This document shows positions 34,716 through 43,884 of a stretch of DNA of 61,828 nt, piece by piece. The translations under genes were made by a program, and so were the position numbers. This DNA comes from Acetofilamentum sp. (lineage in GTDB: Bacteria > Hydrothermota > 32-111): positions 1 through 61,828 of the forward strand of contig DYMB01000008.1 in assembly GCA_020721805.1 (NCBI GenBank), written 5' to 3'. Numbering within the stretch: the first letter of the stretch is position 1; every line of letters starts with the position of its first letter. Under the pieces are notes generated by a model. That model saw nothing but the letters and a program-made list of their open reading frames with translations, was not told the origin of the DNA and made no database searches.

Positions 34716-35291
34716 TTACTCTGTTATTGTTAAGGTATCAGATTTCAGCATTAAAAGTTTTTCAAAAAATTTTTCATATTTTAATGCGATATCTTTAGAT
34801 TTGACCGCTATAGAACATTCATCGTTTTTTGCAAGAGCATAAAAACTCCAGTTTGTTGAACCAACAACAGTTATAAGTGAATCTACAACAACATATTTCA
34901 TATGTGTTGTAATGTCTGGCATATCGAAATAAACTTTTATACCAAATTTTCTCATAAACTCTGCATATTCAAGATTTTTTAAGGAGAGAGATGGATTCCA
35001 GGAAGATTGATCTAAAATTATTATCACATCAACACCTCTTTTTGCAGCATCTATCAAAGAATTTTGTAATTCGGTTGGTTCACCCTCAGGATAATCTGGA
35101 TAGTATCCAGCTTGATATATAACAGCATGTATCGTTTTGTTTGAATTGTTTATGATCTTGATCATTGTAGGTGTGTAATCTCTACCGTTCATAGGAATTA
35201 CACCATCAACAGGCAACAGATCAAGTTTCTCCGTTTGAGAAAAACAAAATAAAAAATAGAATAACGATAAATTTAATAATAATTTTTTCAT
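34716..35291 (-). CDS. Exported phospholipase D superfamily protein, Nuc-like (tandem paralogue)
   Basis: 191 residues: a signal peptide (1-19), then one PLD domain with His130-x-Lys132-x4-Asp137 and GSTNWSFYAL. It is clearly related to the downstream gene over the whole length, so the pair arose by duplication. Each copy keeps a complete HKD motif. Spacing is four bases downstream and seven bases upstream to the barrel gene, so it is part of one transcript. No membrane anchor beyond the signal peptide is seen. Confidence 0.82.
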   Translation of the reverse strand: MKKLLLNLSLFYFLFCFSQTEKLDLLPVDGVIPMNGRDYTPTMIKIINNSNKTIHAVIYQAGYYPDYPEGEPTELQNSLIDAAKRGVDVIIILDQSSWNPSLSLKNLEYAEFMRKFGIKVYFDMPDITTHMKYVVVDSLITVVGSTNWSFYALAKNDECSIAVKSKDIALKYEKFFEKLLMLKSDTLTITE

Positions 35292-35298
35292 AAATTCC

Positions 35299-36459
35299 TC
35301 AAAACTTCATAGAAACATCAAGAATCATTTTAAGGACTCTTTCGTTATAGTAAACATTCTCTTTTTCATAGTTGATATTATTATACTGAGTTGAAACTGT
35401 AAATTCAGTTTTTTCAATTCTGTAAATAAGACCCGTTGTAAATCCAATATCAACGATCCTGTTATCTTTTCTGTATGGTTTATACATAAAACCATAAAGA
35501 AGTGAAAGATTTCTGTTTAAGGTGTGTGAAACACCAAGATTATATTTTATAAGATCATTGTAATCATAAAAATCTCCATTCAATTCACTCCATCTTTCAT
35601 ATGTTGCGGTAAGATAGAAATCTGCTGGAGCAACACCTGAAGCTCTGTATCTGAAACCAAAGGAAAATATATTTGGTAGAATATAATATACCGTCTTTGT
35701 ATTAACAATAGTATCAGTCGCGCTTATCTCCTCTACCCTATTGATGGTCAAATATGTTTGAATGTCATAAACAAAGGTAAAACTAAGAAAATCTTTTAAA
35801 TCATATGATATCCCGAGATTCCCTTTTATACCAGAATAGTTTTCATTTATTGTTGATAACGAATCAACTAAAGAGGGATCAACATAAAGTATGGAATAGT
35901 TATCGGAACCATCACCCTGTAAGATTGAAAAATTTGTTCCAAGAGTAAAATTAAAAAACCTGTAGTTAAGAGAAAGGAAATAAGAGTTCACATTACCAAT
36001 TTTAATCCAACTTTCATCGTAAAGGGTTATGTAGTTATCATCCCTGTATATTTGTCTGAAAGTATAATCATTATTGATATAATTTTCATAACCCAGATAC
36101 AATCCGAACCTATTTATTGGCATATATCCAATTATGTATGCTGGTTCACCATAAAGAAACGAATTATCATATATATTCTTTTTCGCTATACTATTCTCAT
36201 AAGAATCGAACACATATTTTGATCTTGTTTCCCTTGTTGAAAGTCCCAAAAAACCGAGTGCGATAAAATAGTTTTCCGTTTTACAATCTATGGTTGGATT
36301 CAAAAGTGGGTTGAAGAAAAAATCGTTGTCTCCAAGTCCGGCACCCTTCGCTGTTAAGGCAATATTAAAATCCGAAAGATTTTCATTATATAAGGAAACA
36401 TATGAGAAAATTTGCAAATAGAGAAAAAGAAAAATAAAAAACAAAATGGTTCTTTTCAT
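35299..36459 (-). CDS. Outer-membrane beta-barrel protein (PorV/FadL-like outline)
   Basis: About 386 residues: a signal peptide followed by many alternating strands rich in Tyr, Asn and Phe, such as FGLYLGYENYINNDYTF and FNFTLGTNFSI, ending in the strand MILDVSMKF with a terminal Phe, the usual barrel-assembly signal. An early AKGAGLGDNDFFFNPLLNP block recalls the start of PorV/PorQ and FadL-like barrels. The ATG at 36459 is four bases from AGGAGG; longer starts overlap the ribosome-binding site. It lies between the PLD pair and the HhH-barrel gene. Substrate unknown. Confidence 0.65.
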   Translation of the reverse strand: MKRTILFFIFLFLYLQIFSYVSLYNENLSDFNIALTAKGAGLGDNDFFFNPLLNPTIDCKTENYFIALGFLGLSTRETRSKYVFDSYENSIAKKNIYDNSFLYGEPAYIIGYMPINRFGLYLGYENYINNDYTFRQIYRDDNYITLYDESWIKIGNVNSYFLSLNYRFFNFTLGTNFSILQGDGSDNYSILYVDPSLVDSLSTINENYSGIKGNLGISYDLKDFLSFTFVYDIQTYLTINRVEEISATDTIVNTKTVYYILPNIFSFGFRYRASGVAPADFYLTATYERWSELNGDFYDYNDLIKYNLGVSHTLNRNLSLLYGFMYKPYRKDNRIVDIGFTTGLIYRIEKTEFTVSTQYNNINYEKENVYYNERVLKMILDVSMKF

Positions 36460-36467
36460 CATTCCTC

Positions 36468-38891
36468 CTACCATCTGACATCTACTTGACATGATATACC
36501 AAAAAGATTCTTATATTCGCTAAAATCGGATATTACTTGAAAATCTGAATCTATATATCTATAATTACTCTGAAAATTAGATATACCGGAAAAAGTGTTC
36601 TCCTGATTCTTTAAAGATAATTTCAAACGCATCGCAAGAATGTTTGAAATCCTGTCTATTAATGTTAAATACATCTTGTTTCCATTTCCATAAAGAAAAT
36701 CTATCCCATTATCTTCAAGTATCCACTGACTCATTCCATCCGTTTTCCATGTTGCGAAACCTCCGGTTATGGAAAAATAGTCCGTCAATTTTTTATCATA
36801 ACTAACATTTACAAAAGAGCCATCTATAAAACTATTTTCAAGACTTCCACCTGTTGTAAGTTTTACCATTCCATAACGGGCTTCAAAGTTCAGATAATCA
36901 TTGTTATCGAGAATTGTAAATACCCTTAAAGTTGTCTCATTTGTAAAAGAACTGGTTGAAACTATTCTTTTGTAAATATTTTTTTCTTGAATTTTCTCCT
37001 TCAATCTTATTCTCAGAGGAAAAACGGGTTTAATTTCAATTTCAGTCTGAAACCTGTAATTTAAAAGATCGTAATCGAGTGTCCTCCATACATCAAGATA
37101 AGTATAGTTGAGAGTTATGTTGGAAAGGATTCTGTATCTTGTTTCCAAATAGATACCTTCTTCTGGTTTTGGTCTTGGATCATCCAGGATATATGTGAAT
37201 AATGGATCTATCAGTCTATAAGTTTTTTCAAATTCAGTATCATCATATCTGGATTGTTCGTAAAAAGGCCTTGAATAAAAATTGGTGTATCCAACATCAT
37301 ACCTTCTTATCAATCCCACAAGATAAAAGTTATTATAGACAACCCCGCTTTTTAACACATATGCATAACTTGAATTCTGTCTGGCAATCTCACCCTGAAG
37401 AAAAAGGTTTTTATATGCTGACTGGAAATTTATTCCATAAACCTTTAAACTCTTCCCCTGAAACTCTGTATTATAAACGGGTATGTTAAGATTATCCTTA
37501 TCGAAAGGTATATCTATAGTTAAATTATCCTGTTTAAATTCTTTATCGAATAAAGATGAAAAACCGGAAAAACCGATCTTTGTTACAAGTGGCAAATTAA
37601 AGATTCCACCCATTTTTAAATCTATCTTTCCTCCAATTAATCTTTCAGTATAAACTTCAGAAAAAGATTCTATATAGGTCTTTGTTAAAAATGGTAAATT
37701 AACGGTTGAATCATTGTTTAAAAATCCATCCCTTTTTTTGTAAGAGAAAAATCCAAGATAGTTGAATCTCCATAAATTTCCATCAAAAGCAACCCCCATA
37801 AGATCGTTTGAATATGATTCACTTAAATCAACAAATAAACCGGGACTTCTATTATACATTCTGGTGCTTTTGTTATCCATATTATCAAATAAAATACCCT
37901 GGTTGAGAGTGACTCTATAGTTTCCAACTATAATGTTTTCAATAAAAGGTAGTTTTCTAAGTTGAACATAACCTTTATAATTGTTCTTCATCATCATCGT
38001 ATAATCTGTGAACAAACCACCAAAAGAAAAATGGTCGCCAACATTGAAGATGAATTTATTGTAAAGAAAGGCACCAACCTTTCTTTTTGAAATTTCATCA
38101 TACTCGCTTTCAAGTCTACTTTTAAGGGAATCTATCTGTTCTTCAGTATATCCTACCTGTAAAAGTTTTGTTCTGAGATTTACCGAATCTGGATTTATTA
38201 CCTGAAGTTGAGAGAGCCTGTAATTTAATTCATTTGCAAGTGAAGAATAGGAAGTATAACCATAGGCATCATCATTATAATATTTTATTTTAGTCCTGAA
38301 ATATCCATCAAAATAAAATTTTTCTTTTTTTTGTTCACCATAGGTTATATAATTTCTTAGATTTGTAAAAGCATAATAGGTTAAAAACGGAGCCCTTCTT
38401 AGATCATTCGCATATCTGAACTTTCTGCTTTTTCTTGCCTGTAAAATCGCTTCAACATCGGTTAACCTGACACCGTATATCTGAGATAAATTTTCAGCGG
38501 TCGTAGTGTTTATATCGATTTTTTCAAGTATGAGTCGCTCCCATAACTCTATAGCACCAGTTGTAAAACCATCTTCGCTTGCGAGTTTATCCTGTAACCT
38601 TAAAATATAAATTGGAGTTGAGTCTATAGATTCGGAAGGTCTTAAAATTATCTTATCTTTTAAAATTTCAAATATCTCGTTGTCTACACCATCGATCCTA
38701 TAAAATTCATAAATTGATTTTATCTGTCCATGATCTCTTAAATAAGATTTTATATTTAATATAACCTCGTCAGGTATCAAAAGTGTATCAAGAGCGGATG
38801 GGTCGGTATTGTTTATATCTATCTGAGTATCAGGTATTATTATTAAATTTAAAATGGTTAAAATTGAAACTAAAAGGTATATCTTTTTCAT
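36468..38891 (-). CDS. Two ComEA-like helix-hairpin-helix modules fused to a large outer-membrane barrel
   Basis: 807 residues. A signal peptide (1-20) leads into a helix-hairpin-helix module at about 23-84 (QIDINNTDPSALDTL, then YRIDGVDNEIFEIL) and a second at about 124-183 (KIDINTTTAENLSQIYGVRL, then DVEAILQARKSRKFRY). Both show the DINxxxxxxL-G pattern of ComEA DNA-binding domains. The remaining 600 residues are alternating strands, loops and aromatic girdles, consistent with a beta-barrel. ComEA binds incoming DNA in the periplasm; fusion to a barrel suggests DNA or polysaccharide handling at the outer membrane. Function is inferred. Confidence 0.72.
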   Translation of the reverse strand: MKKIYLLVSILTILNLIIIPDTQIDINNTDPSALDTLLIPDEVILNIKSYLRDHGQIKSIYEFYRIDGVDNEIFEILKDKIILRPSESIDSTPIYILRLQDKLASEDGFTTGAIELWERLILEKIDINTTTAENLSQIYGVRLTDVEAILQARKSRKFRYANDLRRAPFLTYYAFTNLRNYITYGEQKKEKFYFDGYFRTKIKYYNDDAYGYTSYSSLANELNYRLSQLQVINPDSVNLRTKLLQVGYTEEQIDSLKSRLESEYDEISKRKVGAFLYNKFIFNVGDHFSFGGLFTDYTMMMKNNYKGYVQLRKLPFIENIIVGNYRVTLNQGILFDNMDNKSTRMYNRSPGLFVDLSESYSNDLMGVAFDGNLWRFNYLGFFSYKKRDGFLNNDSTVNLPFLTKTYIESFSEVYTERLIGGKIDLKMGGIFNLPLVTKIGFSGFSSLFDKEFKQDNLTIDIPFDKDNLNIPVYNTEFQGKSLKVYGINFQSAYKNLFLQGEIARQNSSYAYVLKSGVVYNNFYLVGLIRRYDVGYTNFYSRPFYEQSRYDDTEFEKTYRLIDPLFTYILDDPRPKPEEGIYLETRYRILSNITLNYTYLDVWRTLDYDLLNYRFQTEIEIKPVFPLRIRLKEKIQEKNIYKRIVSTSSFTNETTLRVFTILDNNDYLNFEARYGMVKLTTGGSLENSFIDGSFVNVSYDKKLTDYFSITGGFATWKTDGMSQWILEDNGIDFLYGNGNKMYLTLIDRISNILAMRLKLSLKNQENTFSGISNFQSNYRYIDSDFQVISDFSEYKNLFGISCQVDVRW

Positions 38892-38899
38892 TTAAACTC

Positions 38900-39778
38900 C
38901 TAAAAAGTATAAGATAGTTGAATATGGTTTCTTGATGGAAGATTGAAAACGGTTGAGTAACCATAATCGATACTTAACTTTTTAATATAAAGCCTGAAGC
39001 CTAAACCAAAAGTTGTTGGAAAACTTCTTAATCCAGAATAGATCGAAAAAAGATTTTTTGCCAGATCGTAATCTACAGAGAATCCAAAAGATGTTGGCTG
39101 GGATGAAATTTTTGAAACATCAAAACTAGTTATAAGAGTTTCATAAGGTTTAAATGTGAGTCCTCCAGAAACTTTTCTTGTTAAATAGTATCTTTCACTA
39201 TTCAAAGAACTGTTGATGGCGGTGTTGGTGATGTTCGTTATCGATATGCCCATAAACCATCTATCATAAATTTTTCCAATCATACCTATGTCCGCAGTAT
39301 AATATATGTTGTTGTTATCAGTGACACCTATCAGTTTTTGTTCAAGATAAAGAAAGTTGACATTGGTTCCAATCATAATGTTATCATTAAAATCTAGTCC
39401 ATAGGTTAGTTGAACAACCCTTTCGGTCTGTAATCTTGTATTTTCTGTTATTATTGAATCCTGGTCAGAGTGATCACCTACAACAAAAAGTTCCGAATAT
39501 TTTAAACCCAAATTACCGTAAGAAGAGCCATAACCACCAGCAATGGAAACAGAGTGAATGAAACGGTAAAGATTTTCATAAGATATGTTAAACTCATACT
39601 TGTTTATACCAGCGATCGATGCTGGATTAACAACAATATTATCTATACCATTTACTATAGCAGTGGTAGCAAGAACCATGGTTCTGGATCTAACATTACC
39701 GGCTATATAATCAAATGAAGCGAATGAAGCTTGAGAAATTCCAAATAGAAAAATGGCAAATAAAAAAAACTTCTTCAT
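38900..39778 (-). CDS. PorV/PorQ-like outer-membrane protein
   Basis: About 292 residues with a signal peptide (FLFAIFLFGISQASFA). The early block VRSRTMVLATTAIVNGIDNI followed by VVNPASIAG matches the PorV/PorQ/UPF0164 outline (a run of small residues, then N-P-A-x-x-x-x-x). Alternating strands follow, ending HIQLSYTF with a terminal Phe. The ATG at 39778 follows AGGGG. In Bacteroidetes such proteins shuttle or anchor type IX secretion cargo; the next gene encodes a protein with a matching sorting domain, so a transport role is plausible. Confidence 0.68.
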   Translation of the reverse strand: MKKFFLFAIFLFGISQASFASFDYIAGNVRSRTMVLATTAIVNGIDNIVVNPASIAGINKYEFNISYENLYRFIHSVSIAGGYGSSYGNLGLKYSELFVVGDHSDQDSIITENTRLQTERVVQLTYGLDFNDNIMIGTNVNFLYLEQKLIGVTDNNNIYYTADIGMIGKIYDRWFMGISITNITNTAINSSLNSERYYLTRKVSGGLTFKPYETLITSFDVSKISSQPTSFGFSVDYDLAKNLFSIYSGLRSFPTTFGLGFRLYIKKLSIDYGYSTVFNLPSRNHIQLSYTF

Positions 39779-39789
39779 TTTTACCCCTA

Positions 39790-41763
39790 TCATTTTAATT
39801 TTGTCGAAATTACAAGAGGTTTGTTAACACTCTTTAGATAACCTTTATCATCTATCTTTGCAACATTAAGTATATAAACACCGGGTGAACATTTTGAACC
39901 ATACTTATTTTTACCATCCCATATCAGGGTTGTTGATCCGGATTGATTCTCTGCTAAAGTTACAATGTGCCTACCATTTATATCAAATATTTTTACTGTA
40001 AACTTTTCAATGTTAAGTCCTCCCACCTCAATTCTCAAAACCTGACCATAATCAGTTGAAAAAGGATTGGGAAAAGTTTTAACCGAGAATGTTGTATCAT
40101 CAGGATTCTCTATTATTTCAAGATCGGATAACTTTCTAACAAGTAACTGATAACCTGATTTATATGGTGTTGTGTTATCATATTGACCACCTATGCCTGT
40201 TACATTTATAAGTTTACCTGAGACGAGTTGACTCATTATTGGATCCGAATACAATCCTGTCGATTCATTTATTCTAACATCTATAACGGAAAATCCATTT
40301 TGAATTTGAAAATTTTTTCCAGTCCCTGCATCAACTGGTAAAGTTAAAATTTTACCGTAGGAAACTTTTAAAAGTCTACCTTCGTTAATCTCTGATACAC
40401 CCTGTGAATTTGTTAATATAGTTGGTTCAACAAATGATATGGTATCGTTTATAAAATATATATCGGTATCGGGTGAAGAATATTTTATTTCAGTTAATCC
40501 GTTGTATTCTGTTACAGTTCCTCTCAAAAAGATCTCAAAACCTTCCTTAAAACTTGTGTTGAAAGGATCGTTTGATGAGTAAACATTTACTCCACCCGTT
40601 TCATCCTGAATGTAAAATCCTGTCGATGTTGAAGTTGGAGAAAAAACTTTTGCACCACCTGTTACAATTCCCTTCACAACAACAACCTGTCCAACATATT
40701 TAGAATTATATCCATCGCTTGTTGATTGAACTTCAGATATATCGATAACATTCTCAAAGGGAATTTTTTTTAAAACAGAAAAATTTTTTGCTGGTAATAA
40801 AAGCGTGGAATCAACTCCAGAATAGAATTTAATGGTATCCTCTTTTGTAAAGAAATAATTCTTAACATAAATTTTTAGTGTATCTTTAAAAGAGATATTG
40901 TTAATATTCAGGATAGTTGATGTTGCTGTTGTATCAAAAAATATTTTTGTAGAATCAAAATTTAAAAGTGAACTATCACATAAGACTTTTATGGAATCTA
41001 TCGATAGTTTCTGGTTTAAAGTGAGTTTTAAATATTTCACATATCCATAGATCGTATCGACATCTGGAATAATATCTATCCGTATATTGTTATACGAAGA
41101 ATCGCTGAAGAATTTTGGATTCACATTTATATACCCTGAACCATCTATCGATTTTAAAGCATCACTATCACCAAAAGGTTTCAACTCATATTTACCATTA
41201 TATTCATCCATACATCCTCTTATGAAAATAAATGTATCGTTTAAAGATTCAGTGGTTACAGGATAACTGTTATCCTCATATATGACCAACTCGCCCGATC
41301 CATCATCAACGTTCCATTCTCTAGAAGATGTTATCTGGGTTACTACGCAGTTTTGAACCTGGACAAACATTCCTTCCCATTTTTCTTGACTCGCTTCACC
41401 GGTTGATATTATAACCGGTCCTGGGATTTTTCTATCTTTTGCAAGTATCGTTAAAGATGTGGGATTTGAAATTTCAGTTTTTCCATTGTATTCTACAACC
41501 TGCCCGGTAACAGTTACAGAGTCACCAACCTCTACGGGGGTTGGTGGATTGTAGATAAGTAGACCATGCCAGGGCAAAGTATCATCCTGAATGTAAGCGT
41601 TAACTCCAAAAACTCTAGTTACTATACCTGTTGTTGTAACAGTTTGTCCTTCGTATGGAGATGAGCCAGAGATATTTTGTGTGTATTGGATATCATATAT
41701 TGAAGTGGAAAAAGAAAAAAGAAAAAAACAAAAGAGTGAAATCAAAAATAGATAAAATTTCAT
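39790..41763 (-). CDS. Secreted protein with ExeM/YhcR-type OB folds and a C-terminal Por/FlgD-like sorting domain
   Basis: 657 residues. A signal peptide (1-19) is followed by OB-fold units of the kind that precede extracellular nucleases ExeM and YhcR. One is at about 22-105 (GQTVTTTGIVTRVFGVNAYI, QDDTLPWHGLLIYN, VGDSVTVTGQVVEYNGKTEI); another is at about 345-430 (KGIVTGG, GFYIQDETGGVNVYS, RGTVTEYNGLTEI). No nuclease domain is attached. The last 95 residues (FPNPFS, FDINGRHI, LIWDGKNKYG, SPGVYILN) form the FlgD-like Ig fold used as a sorting tail. Probably a surface or extracellular nucleic-acid-binding protein. Confidence 0.8.
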   Translation of the reverse strand: MKFYLFLISLFCFFLFSFSTSIYDIQYTQNISGSSPYEGQTVTTTGIVTRVFGVNAYIQDDTLPWHGLLIYNPPTPVEVGDSVTVTGQVVEYNGKTEISNPTSLTILAKDRKIPGPVIISTGEASQEKWEGMFVQVQNCVVTQITSSREWNVDDGSGELVIYEDNSYPVTTESLNDTFIFIRGCMDEYNGKYELKPFGDSDALKSIDGSGYINVNPKFFSDSSYNNIRIDIIPDVDTIYGYVKYLKLTLNQKLSIDSIKVLCDSSLLNFDSTKIFFDTTATSTILNINNISFKDTLKIYVKNYFFTKEDTIKFYSGVDSTLLLPAKNFSVLKKIPFENVIDISEVQSTSDGYNSKYVGQVVVVKGIVTGGAKVFSPTSTSTGFYIQDETGGVNVYSSNDPFNTSFKEGFEIFLRGTVTEYNGLTEIKYSSPDTDIYFINDTISFVEPTILTNSQGVSEINEGRLLKVSYGKILTLPVDAGTGKNFQIQNGFSVIDVRINESTGLYSDPIMSQLVSGKLINVTGIGGQYDNTTPYKSGYQLLVRKLSDLEIIENPDDTTFSVKTFPNPFSTDYGQVLRIEVGGLNIEKFTVKIFDINGRHIVTLAENQSGSTTLIWDGKNKYGSKCSPGVYILNVAKIDDKGYLKSVNKPLVISTKLK

Positions 41764-41764
41764 T

Positions 41765-43168
41765 TTACCTCCTGTACTCTCCCTTTCTTTTCGAAGATGG
41801 GAGAATATTTAAATTTTCTCTATATTTTGCAACTGTTCTTCTTGCGATTTTTATAAAATATTTTTCCTCAAGTATTTTAACAAGTTCGACATCTGAATAA
41901 GGCTTTTGTGGATCCTCTTTCTCGATTTCATCTTTTATACAATTCATTATTTTTTTGTTGGATACCTCGTAGCCTAAAATATTTTTCACACCCTTGGAAA
42001 AAAAGAACTTCAATGGGAATATACCAGATGGTGTTTCCATATATTTGTTTTCTATAGCACGGGAAACGGTTGCTTCATGGATACCTATAATATTTGCAAT
42101 ATCGATAAGCCTTATCGGTTTAAGATTGGAGATACCGAAGAGGAAAAACTCTTTCTGAATATTGACTATCTTTTCAGCTATCTTTAAAAGTGTGTTGTTT
42201 CTTCTGTATATACCTTCAAGTAAAAATAATGCAGCATCAAATTTGTTTTTTAAAAATTTTTTTTCTTCATGATTGAGTTTATCCTTGTTCCTATACATTT
42301 CGAAATAACTTCTACTCAAATGTATTTCAGGAAAAGATTGAAGGTTAAGATAAACAAAAAATTCTTCACCTTTCTGTTCGACTATTATATCAGGTAAAAT
42401 ATAATCATATGTTTTGCCCCATATTCCATTAGAAGGCTTTGGATTCAGTTTTTTTATCTCTTCGAAAGCCTTTATTATTTTGTTGGCTGTGATTTTTAAC
42501 CTGTTTTCAATAATATATATTTTATTTGTTAAAAACTCATCATAAAATTCGTTTATGATAGTATACTCTAAAGATTCTTTTTTGTTTTTATTTTCAAGTT
42601 GAGTTAACAAACATTCCTTTACAGATCTACTACCTATACCAATAGGATCGAAAAATTTAAATTTAGAGTGGACTTTTTCCACCATTTCTATAGGTAGATT
42701 GAGATTTTGAGATATCACTTCCAGAGAAACTTCAAGAAGCCCTTCCTCTGATAATGAATAAACTATTTCCTCGGCTATTCTAATTTCATCGGGATCATCA
42801 AAAAATATATGTGATTGTGTTAAAAGATATTCTTCAAGTGTTTCAGGTTTTTCTGCAATTTCAACCGGATCAAAATCTTTACTCTCCCTGTTGAGTTTTT
42901 CTGAAGGCAGGATACTTCTTTTCCACTCATCATGAAAAAAATATTCATAATCTATCTCGTCTTTTAAAGGAAGTTCAGGTTCTATCTCTTCATAAGTTAC
43001 TTCCTCATCTTCAATTATATCATCGGAAAGAAAAGGGTTCTGTTCTATTTCGGTTGTAACAATCTGCTGGAGTTCAAGAAGAGGAAGTTGTAAAATTTTT
43101 ACAAGAGTTAAAAGTTGTGGGGTAAGTTTGAGCTCCTGTTTTAAACCGATTTCAAGTTTTTGCTTCAT
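41765..43168 (-). CDS. rpoN: RNA polymerase sigma-54 factor
   Basis: 467 residues. Region I (LKQELKLTPQLLTLVKILQL, then PLLELQ) is Gln/Leu-rich as required for activator response. It is followed by an acidic region II, the core-binding domain, a helix-turn-helix (LIDIANIIGIHEATVSRAIE) and the RpoN box ARRTVAKYRE near the C-terminus. It directs RNA polymerase to -24/-12 promoters, with AAA+ activators. I found no activator and no clear -24/-12 site in the window. It overlaps lptB by four bases, the common lptB-rpoN order. Confidence 0.96.
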   Translation of the reverse strand: MKQKLEIGLKQELKLTPQLLTLVKILQLPLLELQQIVTTEIEQNPFLSDDIIEDEEVTYEEIEPELPLKDEIDYEYFFHDEWKRSILPSEKLNRESKDFDPVEIAEKPETLEEYLLTQSHIFFDDPDEIRIAEEIVYSLSEEGLLEVSLEVISQNLNLPIEMVEKVHSKFKFFDPIGIGSRSVKECLLTQLENKNKKESLEYTIINEFYDEFLTNKIYIIENRLKITANKIIKAFEEIKKLNPKPSNGIWGKTYDYILPDIIVEQKGEEFFVYLNLQSFPEIHLSRSYFEMYRNKDKLNHEEKKFLKNKFDAALFLLEGIYRRNNTLLKIAEKIVNIQKEFFLFGISNLKPIRLIDIANIIGIHEATVSRAIENKYMETPSGIFPLKFFFSKGVKNILGYEVSNKKIMNCIKDEIEKEDPQKPYSDVELVKILEEKYFIKIARRTVAKYRENLNILPSSKRKGEYRR

Positions 43169-43884
43169 AACCTGAATCTTTCTCCAAGATAAAGTTGTCT
43201 GGCTTTTTCATCATTTATAAGATAGTGAGCATCGCCAGAAATAAGAATTTTTCCTTCATATATTATATGTGCAATATCTGTAATTTCAAGTGTTTCCCTA
43301 ACATTGTGATCCGTTATCAAAATACCGATTCCATCATCTGCAAGTTCCCTGATAATATTTTGAATATCTTCCCTGACTTTGGGATCTATTCCTGTAAAAG
43401 GCTCATCGAGGAGCAAAAATTTTGGATCGGAAGCGAGAGCTCTTGCAACTTCCACTCTTCTTCTTTCTCCCCCGGAAAGTTTATATGCCATACTATTCGC
43501 TAAATGTGTTATTTTCAATTTTTCAAGTAAAATGTTTCTTTTTTCAATATTTTTTTCACTGTCTTTGTAAAGAAGTTCAAGTATAGCATCCAAATTCTCT
43601 TTAACTGTGAGATTTCTAAAAACTGAGATCTCCTGTGGAAGATATCCTATACCGAGCCTTGCTCTTTTATACATCGGAAGATTGGTTATCTCACTTTCAT
43701 CGAGAAAAATTCTTCCAGAGTAAACTCCAACGGCACCGACTATCATAAAAAAGGTTGTTGTTTTACCAGCACCGTTCGGTCCAAGCAATCCTATGACTTT
43801 ACCATTTTCAACTTCTATGGAAACATTATCAACCACCTTTTTCTTTCCATAAAATTTTACGAGATTTTCACTTTTCAACTTCAT
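43165..43884 (-). CDS. lptB: LPS export ABC transporter ATPase LptB
   Basis: 239 residues with Walker A GPNGAGKTT, Q-loop YLPQE, signature LSGGERRRVEVARALASDP, Walker B FLLLDEPFTGID and switch His in ITDHNVRET, all characteristic of LptB. It powers lipopolysaccharide extraction from the inner membrane together with LptF/LptG, which are not in the window. It overlaps the LptA-like gene by 17 bases. Confidence 0.96.
   Translation of the reverse strand: MKLKSENLVKFYGKKKVVDNVSIEVENGKVIGLLGPNGAGKTTTFFMIVGAVGVYSGRIFLDESEITNLPMYKRARLGIGYLPQEISVFRNLTVKENLDAILELLYKDSEKNIEKRNILLEKLKITHLANSMAYKLSGGERRRVEVARALASDPKFLLLDEPFTGIDPKVREDIQNIIRELADDGIGILITDHNVRETLEITDIAHIIYEGKILISGDAHYLINDEKARQLYLGERFRL

Noticed and set aside
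41765-43168. Sigma-54 promoters controlled by the rpoN product within the window
   Set aside because: No TGGCAC-N5-TTGC-like site was found in an intergenic position, and no sigma-54 activator gene is present.
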